DNA of 21,614 nt from Clostridia bacterium (GTDB taxonomy: Bacteria; Bacillota; Clostridia; Oscillospirales; Acutalibacteraceae): positions 1-21,614 of the forward strand of contig JAGBSU010000119.1 in NCBI GenBank assembly GCA_017631705.1, read 5' to 3'. The position numbers and the translations under genes were made by a program. The notes beneath the pieces are model-generated. The model searched no databases and was not told the DNA's origin. It was given only the letters and a program-made list of their open reading frames with translations. Below, in pieces: positions 1 to 5,247 of the stretch. How positions within the stretch are numbered: position 1 is the stretch's first letter; each line of letters opens with the position of its first letter.

Positions 1-1086
1 GATAACCATATCGATTTCATCGCTCGGACGAGCTTTCGAAGTCGGTTCAACACGAGCAGTCAAGTTGGAGCCCTCCACATTGACATACAAGAAGATTTCG
101 GAACCCATCATTTCGGTCACTTCTACCTTAGCACGCACTTTGCAATCGGCAAAGGCTTCCAAGTGACGAGCTTCGTCGTGAACATCTTCAGGACGGATGC
201 CCATGATGATTTCTTTGTCAACATACTCTTCCAAAACGCCATTGGGGTTTTTGGATTCCGGCAACGGAATGTTGTACTTAATACCCTTTTTCGTTTTGGT
301 ATCTTCGGAACCGAAACGAGCAAAGAATTTACCGTCTTCTTTTACAACAACCGCATCAATGAAGTTCATTTGCGGGCTGCCGATAAAGCCGGCAACAAAC
401 ATGTTGTTGGGTGTGCAGTATAGGTTGCTCGGCGAATCCACTTGTTGAATCAAACCGTCTTTCATAACCACAATACGGTCACCCATGGTCATAGCTTCGG
501 TTTGGTCGTGAGTAACGTAGATAAAGGTGGTACCGAGTTTTTGGTGCAATTTGGAAATCTCCGTTCTCATTTGAGCACGCAACTTAGCGTCCAAGTTGGA
601 GAGCGGTTCGTCGAGCAAGAAGACCTTCGGCTCACGCACGATGGCACGACCCAAAGCCACACGTTGACGCTGACCACCGGACAAAGCCTTGGGCTTTCTG
701 TCGAGCAAGTGAGCAATATCCAAAACGCGGGCGGCTTCTTCTACGCGGCGTTTGATTTCATCTTTGGGAGTTTTGCGAAGTTTCAAACCGAATGCCATGT
801 TATCAAACACGGTCATGTGCGGATACAATGCATAGTTTTGGAACACCATGGCGATATCGCGATCTTTGGGAGCAATATCGTTGACCAAACGGTCGCCAAT
901 GTACAATTCACCGCTGGAGATTTCTTCCAAACCGGCGACCATGCGCAATGTGGTGGATTTACCACAACCGGAAGGACCGACCAAAATGATGAATTCTTTA
1001 TCCTTAATTTCCAAGTTGAAATCGGAAACGGCGGTCACGCCACCCGGATATTTTTTGTAGATGTTTTTCAAAGTTAAACTTGCCAT
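1..1086 (-). CDS. Sugar ABC importer ATPase, MsmX/UgpC/MalK family (3' end outside window)
   Basis: ATP-hydrolysing subunit of a CUT1-type carbohydrate importer, acting at the cytoplasmic face of the membrane. I translated 362 codons with no stop. Visible motifs are Walker A GPSGCGKS (residues 37-44), the Q-loop Gln83, signature LSGGQRQR (135-142), Walker B VFLLDEP ending at Asp159-Glu160, and switch His193. After about residue 230 there is an OB-type regulatory region containing GIRPEDV, as in MalK/UgpC/MsmX. The start is ATG at 1086, with a GGAGG ribosome binding site at 1094-1098. No permease or binding-protein gene lies upstream, so this may be a shared ATPase serving several sugar importers, as MsmX does in Bacillus. 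That is inference, because the downstream side is not visible. The family is certain; the substrate is unknown. Confidence 0.93.
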   Translation of the reverse strand, partial: MASLTLKNIYKKYPGGVTAVSDFNLEIKDKEFIILVGPSGCGKSTTLRMVAGLEEISSGELYIGDRLVNDIAPKDRDIAMVFQNYALYPHMTVFDNMAFGLKLRKTPKDEIKRRVEEAARVLDIAHLLDRKPKALSGGQRQRVALGRAIVREPKVFLLDEPLSNLDAKLRAQMRTEISKLHQKLGTTFIYVTHDQTEAMTMGDRIVVMKDGLIQQVDSPSNLYCTPNNMFVAGFIGSPQMNFIDAVVVKEDGKFFARFGSEDTKTKKGIKYNIPLPESKNPNGVLEEYVDKEIIMGIRPEDVHDEARHLEAFADCKVRAKVEVTEMMGSEIFLYVNVEGSNLTARVEPTSKARPSDEIDMVI

Positions 1087-1158
1087 TTCATGACCTCCAC
1101 ATTTTTCTGCCTTGCGGCAACATTTAGTAAAACCTTTCTTTACTACTATGCTTTCCCA

Positions 1159-1187
1159 ATTCTAACAAATTTTATCGAAAAATACCA
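1159..1187 (-). promoter_or_regulatory. Possible extended -10 promoter for the ABC ATPase gene
   Basis: Read on the minus strand, TAGAAT (1159-1164) is directly preceded by TGT, giving an extended -10 motif. The -35 candidate TGGTAT (1182-1187) lies 17 bases upstream and matches the consensus poorly. The element is about 73 bases from the ATG. It sits in the only sizeable non-coding gap in this part of the window, which is A+T-rich. Tentative. Confidence 0.35.
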
Positions 1188-1229
1188 TTTCTAATATACA
1201 CAAAGTTTTTGTGATTTCTTTATGGCACT

Positions 1230-1246
1230 TGAACAAAAATTGTTCA
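1230..1246. repeat. Perfect 17-base palindrome, operator candidate
   Basis: The sequence TGAACAAAAATTGTTCA has 7-base perfect arms around an AAA centre. It overlaps the stop codon of rsuA (1244-1246) and lies some 66-80 bases upstream of the putative -10 of the ABC ATPase gene. No T-run follows on either strand and the arms are A+T-rich, so it is not a convincing terminator. A dimeric repressor or activator site controlling the sugar ATPase is plausible. It does not resemble the catabolite (cre) consensus. Confidence 0.45.
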
Positions 1247-1957
1247 CAACACGAGCAACTCGGTCTCTTGAGAGGTCAGCGGACGGCTTTCTCCCTCTTT
1301 TAGTTGCGGATCCAACACCAACTCGCCGATAGACACGCGTTTGAGCCATACCACGCCACGGTCCAGCACACCGAACATGCGCTTGATTTGATGATACCGT
1401 CCTTCAGTAATTTGCACTTGTGCCAGCGGTTGCTCTCCGTTTTCTAAAATTTCCAGCTTTGCCGGGTGACAAGGCGTACCATCTGCTAACGTGATGCCTT
1501 CCTCAAAGCGGCGACAATGCTCGTCCGTTAACGGAGCATCTAACCGCACCAAATATTTTTTATAGATTTTATTTTTGGGAGAAAGTAAACGGTGAGCCAG
1601 CTCGCCGTCATCGGTTAACAACACCAAGCCCACCGTATCTTTATCCAACCGCCCTGCCGGAAATAAGCCTTTTCGTTTCCATTCCTCCGGCAACAAATCT
1701 ACCACCGTCGAAACCTTCGGGTCACGGGAAACGCACAACACGCCCGACGGTTTATTCATCATCAAATAAACAAAGCGTTGATATACCAGCGGCTTGCCTT
1801 CTATTGTAATCTGTTGGCTTTCTGATTCGACCTTTTGCGACGGGTCACGGCAAACCGCACCGTCTATCGTCACACGACCTGACCGAATAAGTTTCACGGT
1901 ATCTCGCCGGCTGCGTGTACCCTGTGAGGCAATCAATTTATCAAGTCGTTGTAACAT
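1244..1957 (-). CDS. rsuA: 16S rRNA pseudouridine synthase, RsuA family
   Basis: Converts a uridine of small-subunit rRNA to pseudouridine (U516 in E. coli RsuA). The protein is 237 residues, the usual length for the family. The N-terminal 1-60 is an S4 RNA-binding domain beginning RLDKLIASQG. The catalytic domain contains LMMNKPSG (65-72), the active-site motif AGRLDKDTVGL with catalytic Asp105, and the C-terminal EGRYHQIKRMF segment typical of RsuA rather than RluB. The start ATG is preceded by an A+G-rich GGAAAGGAAA site. The gene follows the DUF4830-like gene by 18 bases, so it is probably co-transcribed from the promoter at 2486-2514. The stop is TGA. Confidence 0.9.
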   Translation of the reverse strand: MLQRLDKLIASQGTRSRRDTVKLIRSGRVTIDGAVCRDPSQKVESESQQITIEGKPLVYQRFVYLMMNKPSGVLCVSRDPKVSTVVDLLPEEWKRKGLFPAGRLDKDTVGLVLLTDDGELAHRLLSPKNKIYKKYLVRLDAPLTDEHCRRFEEGITLADGTPCHPAKLEILENGEQPLAQVQITEGRYHQIKRMFGVLDRGVVWLKRVSIGELVLDPQLKEGESRPLTSQETELLVL

Positions 1958-1975
1958 TCTACTGTTTCCTTTCCT

Positions 1976-2437
1976 TTATTTAGCAACCAATCCTTTGCAA
2001 AAACCGCCGGCCCGCTCCGACATAATATCTCCGGCTATAACACGTCCGCGATACACATAGATATGTGCCTTTGCCGCCTCTTCGGCATTGAGGACGGAAT
2101 AGGTATACAACCGTACACGCTTACCGTAATACGGTTCTAACGACATGTTTGCCGTTTTTTGTATCTCCTCATAGCTTTTCAAAGTATCATCCGCTTCGTC
2201 AGGCAGACGGATTTCCCGTACCTCTTCCCCCTCTGCCGACACCTCATAGCCCAAGCTTTTCAAAAAAGAAAGCCTTTCCTCGACAGTTTCGGCACGGCTG
2301 ACTTTTGCCGATGCGGGTTTTTCTCCTTTCGCAGACGGCATTATCACCGTCGCCACAGCGGTAAACAGTGCCAACAATACGCAAACTGCCACCGATAACA
2401 ATTGCCGCCGATTGGTTTTTACCGATAATACAAACAT
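1976..2437 (-). CDS. DUF4830-like protein with one N-terminal membrane segment
   Basis: The protein is 153 residues. A short basic N-terminus (VKTNRR) precedes a hydrophobic segment at about residues 12-32 (LLSVAVCVLLALFTAVATVI), followed by a predicted extracytoplasmic domain beginning ERLSFLKSLGYEVS. The LSFLKSLGYEV motif and overall pattern match my memory of DUF4830, a family of unknown function from Clostridia; I could not run a profile search. I chose ATG 2437 over the in-frame GTG at 2446 because AGGAG (2446-2450) lies 8 bases from the ATG but touches the GTG. The start codon and ribosome binding site are embedded in a perfect hairpin (2434-2463). A promoter overlaps the end of the upstream gene. 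The stop is TAA. The function is unknown. Confidence 0.8.
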   Translation of the reverse strand: MFVLSVKTNRRQLLSVAVCVLLALFTAVATVIMPSAKGEKPASAKVSRAETVEERLSFLKSLGYEVSAEGEEVREIRLPDEADDTLKSYEEIQKTANMSLEPYYGKRVRLYTYSVLNAEEAAKAHIYVYRGRVIAGDIMSERAGGFCKGLVAK

Positions 2438-2463
2438 AGAACACACTCCTTTGTGTTCTATGT
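2434..2463 (-). promoter_or_regulatory. Leader hairpin with the ribosome binding site in the loop and the AUG in the stem
   Basis: Two perfect 11-base arms, ACATAGAACAC (2434-2444) and GTGTTCTATGT (2453-2463), flank an 8-base loop. In the mRNA the loop reads AAAGGAGU, which is the ribosome binding site, and the AUG at 2437-2435 is paired in the 3' arm. Such a structure could control translation initiation of the DUF4830-like gene. The same palindrome in DNA could instead be a repressor site, as it lies just downstream of a good promoter. Confidence 0.6.
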
Positions 2464-2485
2464 GTATTCGGCAAAGCGCGCAAAT

Positions 2486-2514
2486 ATTATAAACAAATCA
2501 GTTCTTTGGTGCAA
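2486..2514 (-). promoter_or_regulatory. Sigma-A-type promoter for the DUF4830-like gene
   Basis: On the minus strand TTGCAC (2509-2514) is separated by exactly 17 bases from a consensus TATAAT (2486-2491). The -10 overlaps the TAA stop of the M24 peptidase gene. Transcription would start near 2479, giving a leader of about 40 bases that contains the whole 2434-2463 hairpin. This is a sequence match only. Confidence 0.55.
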
Positions 2515-3557
2515 GAGGTTAGGTTTTGATAACCGTCTTTGGTAATCAGTGCCATATCTTCAATGCGTACACCGAAACGATGTTCCAAATAAATGCCCGG
2601 TTCCACCGTGACAACGTTACCGGCTTTTAACACCGTATCGGTAGCGCGTGGTGATAAATTCGGTTGTTCGTGTATTTCTACACCGACACCGTGACCGGGA
2701 GCATGCCCAAAGTTTTCCCCCTAGCCTGCCGCTTCTATCACCTGCCGTGCCGCCGCATCGGCATCACGGCACAGCACGCCTGCACGCAACACCGACAAAG
2801 CGGATTGTTGCGCTTGCAATACCGTTTGGTATACACGATGCTGTTCTTCGGTAATAGTACCCAAGGCTACCGTCCGTGTCATGTCGGAGCAATAGCCACC
2901 GACCACCGCACCGAAATCCATCGTGATAAAATCACCTTTTTGCACCGCTTTATCGGTCGGGATTCCGTGCGGTAACGAGGTGTTGGCACCCGACACCACT
3001 ACAAAATCAAAGGCGGTCTGCTCGGCACCTTGTTTGCGGATATAAAATTCCAGTTCTAACGCTATTTCACGTTCTGTTACACCTTCCCGAATAAAGGGAA
3101 GAATGTGCGAAAAACCTTGCTCGCACAGTGCCTGCGCTTGTAAAATGCAGCGCACTTCGTTTTCGTCTTTTACGGCACGTTGTTCGCAAAGCCAGTTGTC
3201 TAACGTGTTGGTTGCATCCCACTCTACCGTCGGTATGTTTTTTTGCAATCGAGATAGTGCTGACAAGGTGGTGTGTGCCGCTTCCAAATAGACACGGCAA
3301 ATCCCATGCTTTTCAAACAATTCCTTCAGCGACTCCGACAAGGAAACAATTTGCAGACAAGTCAAACCGCCAAGCGTCGCTTTTGCGGTTTCGATGTAGC
3401 GAAAATCCGTTAAAAAATAGGCGGTTTCACTCGTCAGCAACAGCCAGCTATCTCCCGACGGGAAACCGGTTAAATAACGCAAATGATGTGATGCAGCAAT
3501 CAGCGCTGCACCGTCTTTGGGCAATCGCCGACAAAGGTTCTCACATTTTTTGTTCAT
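2487..3557 (-). pseudogene. M24 family Xaa-Pro aminopeptidase, interrupted by an in-frame TAG
   Basis: A metal-dependent peptidase that removes N-terminal residues preceding proline. The full frame is 357 codons (356 residues if the interruption is counted), the normal length. The creatinase-type N-terminal domain spans about 1-125 and the pita-bread M24 domain 130-356. Metal ligands Asp214 and Asp225 (DFGAVVGGYCSD) lie before the break. His285 (FGHAPGHGVG), Glu319 (VEPGIY) and Glu333 (RIEDMAL) lie after it. Codon 279, at 2721-2723, is TAG where relatives often have Tyr (AAG-Y-GE-FGH). Termination there removes three of five ligands, so the short product cannot be active. The frame beyond is clean and fully conserved, which suggests a recent mutation, a sequence error or suppression. 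ATG 3557 was chosen over 3566 because AGGA (3566-3569) is 8 bases away. The true stop is TAA. Confidence 0.85.
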
Positions 3558-3562
3558 ACGGT

Positions 3563-4408
3563 TCATCCTTTATATAATTCCAACAAAGTACACGCATCTT
3601 CGGCTTGTGTGCCGTCAGATTCGCAAATAAAGACGGGGTGTAAATCTCGCTCTCGTATGAGTTGCATGAGCGGTGCCGGTTCGGGACCGTACACCGTATC
3701 GGCAAACGTTAAATGGCGTTTTTCTCCGCCTTTAGTATATTCGATTTTTGAGAAATGAGCATGAAATTGTGAGGCGCGTTCTTCGCCCAATTCGTTGTGC
3801 AAGCGGTCCAACAACGCTTCAAACGCTTCTGCCGAATTTAAAGCCCCAAAGGTACGGCTGTTCAAATGACCGAAATCAATACACGGTAAAAAACGCTCAT
3901 CAATACGGCAAAATGACAACACCTCATCCAAATCGCCGAGTTGGTTGATTTTTCCCATGGTTTCGGGACAAATGCGTACCGCTGACAATCCCTCTTCGTC
4001 CAATGCCGTTTGAGCACGCCGTAAGGTTTGCGAAGCTAACACCGTCGCTTGTGCACGGGATAAGCCACCCAACCCTCCGGGATGTACTACAATACGGGTA
4101 CCGCCCATTTGTGTAACAGCACGGGCGCTTTCCAATATATAGCGAATCGAATTGTCCCGTTTTTCGGGTTCGGCAGATGCCAAAGAAATAAAATACGGAG
4201 CATGCAATGAAACAGCAACATCGTATTCTGCCGCCGCTTTTCCTAACGCGCGCGCCGATTCTGCCGATACTCTCACGCCCCGTCCGCATTGGTATTCATA
4301 CGCCGTAAGACCCAACCGATACAACCATGCAGGGGCTTGCAACGTGCTTTTGTTGCCGGCATCATAGAAAGAATTGCTATTGCCGGCAGGACCGAAACGA
4401 GCAATCAT
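3563..4408 (-). CDS. Endonuclease IV-like TIM-barrel protein
   Basis: The protein is 281 residues, close to E. coli Nfo (285). It shows the AP endonuclease 2 / xylose isomerase-like barrel pattern of metal ligands: His69 (SLHAPY), His109 (VHPGG), Glu149 (PETMGK), Asp178 and His181 (CIDFGHL), His216 or 218 (FHAHFSKIEY), His232 (KRHL) and Glu263 (CESDGT). The Asp-Arg-His motif that supplies one zinc ligand in Nfo reads Lys230-Arg-His here, so one ligand appears changed. It may be a DNA repair endonuclease cutting at abasic sites, or a sugar isomerase/epimerase on the same fold. The start overlaps the stop of yqeG (ATGA), and its own TGA overlaps an alternative ATG of the peptidase gene, so the three genes are translationally coupled. 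Confidence 0.8.
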   Translation of the reverse strand: MIARFGPAGNSNSFYDAGNKSTLQAPAWLYRLGLTAYEYQCGRGVRVSAESARALGKAAAEYDVAVSLHAPYFISLASAEPEKRDNSIRYILESARAVTQMGGTRIVVHPGGLGGLSRAQATVLASQTLRRAQTALDEEGLSAVRICPETMGKINQLGDLDEVLSFCRIDERFLPCIDFGHLNSRTFGALNSAEAFEALLDRLHNELGEERASQFHAHFSKIEYTKGGEKRHLTFADTVYGPEPAPLMQLIRERDLHPVFICESDGTQAEDACTLLELYKG

Positions 4409-4911
4409 GTTTCGCGCTCCTTTCTTTTGGCATAAATCTTACGTTCCCATTTACGGCGCAACGCTAAAAACGGTTTCCCCGTTTCCAAAGCGATGGGTTG
4501 CAACTGAATGCAGGTGATACCGCAAAGATTCGCACCCAAAATGTCGGTAAACACTTGGTCACCCACCGCCGCACACTCTCGTTTGGGAAGTTTTAGGCGA
4601 TGAATGCCACGCAAAAAACCAAACGGCGACGGCTTGCACGACAGCGAAATATGCCGCAAGCCTAACTTTGTGGCAAACGGTGCTACCCGCCATTCCCACG
4701 AATTGGAAACTACCGTCAACGCAATTCCTGCTTGTTTCATTGTTTCCAACCAACGGCGAACATCCTCCGACAATTCCTGACTGCCGTGAGTTGTCAGCGT
4801 ATTATCCACATCCAACAACAAACCGCGTACCCCTAATTGTTCTAAATCCTGCAACGTAATGTCGGTAACGCGGTTTTTATACACAGTAGGATAAAATAAC
4901 GACATGGTCAT
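4405..4911 (-). CDS. yqeG: YqeG family HAD IIIA-type phosphatase
   Basis: A cytoplasmic HAD-superfamily hydrolase; the natural substrate of this widespread Gram-positive family is not established. The protein is 168 residues with all four HAD motifs: LLLDVDNTL with Asp34 and Asp36, VVSN (67-70), the motif III lysine in KPSPFGF (Lys93), and GDQVFTDI (117-124) supplying the metal-binding acids. ATG 4911 has AAAGGA six bases upstream. ATG 4905 is an alternative two codons in. The ribosome binding site directly abuts the T-run of the rpsU terminator, leaving no room for a separate promoter in between. Expression therefore probably depends on terminator read-through or on a promoter inside rpsU. 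The TGA stop overlaps the next gene's ATG. Confidence 0.92.
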   Translation of the reverse strand: MTMSLFYPTVYKNRVTDITLQDLEQLGVRGLLLDVDNTLTTHGSQELSEDVRRWLETMKQAGIALTVVSNSWEWRVAPFATKLGLRHISLSCKPSPFGFLRGIHRLKLPKRECAAVGDQVFTDILGANLCGITCIQLQPIALETGKPFLALRRKWERKIYAKRKERET

Positions 4912-4929
4912 TCCCTTTCCTTTGTAAAG

Positions 4930-4960
4930 AAAAAACGGGCAAATACTTGCCCGTTTTTTT
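4930..4960 (-). terminator. Intrinsic terminator of rpsU, symmetric
   Basis: The stem is CGGGCAA (4936-4942) with TTGCCCG (4947-4953), loop ATAC. It is flanked by six A on the left and seven T on the right, so a T-run follows the stem on either strand. On the minus strand it lies just after the rpsU stop codon and ends about 19 bases before the yqeG start. Confidence 0.9.
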
Positions 4961-4963
4961 GAA

Positions 4964-5140
4964 TCATTTGAACTTTCTTTTACGAGCTGCCTCGGATTTC
5001 TTTTTGCGTCTCACAGAAGGCTTTTCGTAATGCTCTCTTTTCCGCACCTCGGCAAGGACACCGGAGCGTGCGCAGGATTTTTTCCAACGGCGCAGGGCAC
5101 TGTCCAAAGACTCGTTTTCTTTTACTTTAACTTCTGACAT
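4964..5140 (-). CDS. rpsU: 30S ribosomal protein S21
   Basis: A small-subunit ribosomal protein that helps the 30S subunit base-pair with mRNA leaders. It has 58 residues, the usual length, starting MSEVKVKENESLDSALRRW with the typical basic tail RRKKKSEAARKRKFK. The upstream in-frame extension to 5200 is rejected because it would cover the promoter and the AGGGAGGG-type ribosome binding site just upstream of ATG 5140. The gene is monocistronic in appearance, with its own strong promoter (5204-5232) and terminator (4930-4960), between leuS and yqeG. The stop is TGA. Confidence 0.97.
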   Translation of the reverse strand: MSEVKVKENESLDSALRRWKKSCARSGVLAEVRKREHYEKPSVRRKKKSEAARKRKFK

Positions 5141-5203
5141 TCTTATTCCCTCCCTCCGCTGTTTAGCAGGGGTTATTACCCATATCTTAAAAGATACCAA
5201 TTA

Positions 5204-5232
5204 AGTATACCGCAACTTCTCGGTTTCGTCAA
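5204..5232 (-). promoter_or_regulatory. Near-consensus sigma-A promoter of rpsU
   Basis: TTGACG (5227-5232) and TATACT (5204-5209) on the minus strand are separated by exactly 17 bases. Each box is one base off the consensus. The predicted start is near 5197, giving a leader of about 57 bases. This leader contains the palindrome TATCTTTTAAGATA (5183-5196), a small GGGT/ACCC hairpin (5170-5181) and a GGAGGGAGGG purine tract. It fits the expected high expression of a ribosomal protein. Confidence 0.8.
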
Positions 5233-5247
5233 GAGGTTTTTGTAAAT

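Noticed and set aside
1230..1246. Palindrome as a terminator of rsuA
   Set aside because: The stem is A+T-rich and no T-run follows on the minus strand.
2438..2446. GTG start at 2446 for the DUF4830-like gene
   Set aside because: The AGGAG site touches this GTG. It is correctly spaced (8 bases) only for ATG 2437.
5141..5200. N-terminal extension of rpsU to 5200
   Set aside because: It would include the ribosome binding site and most of the leader, and exceeds the usual S21 length by 20 residues.
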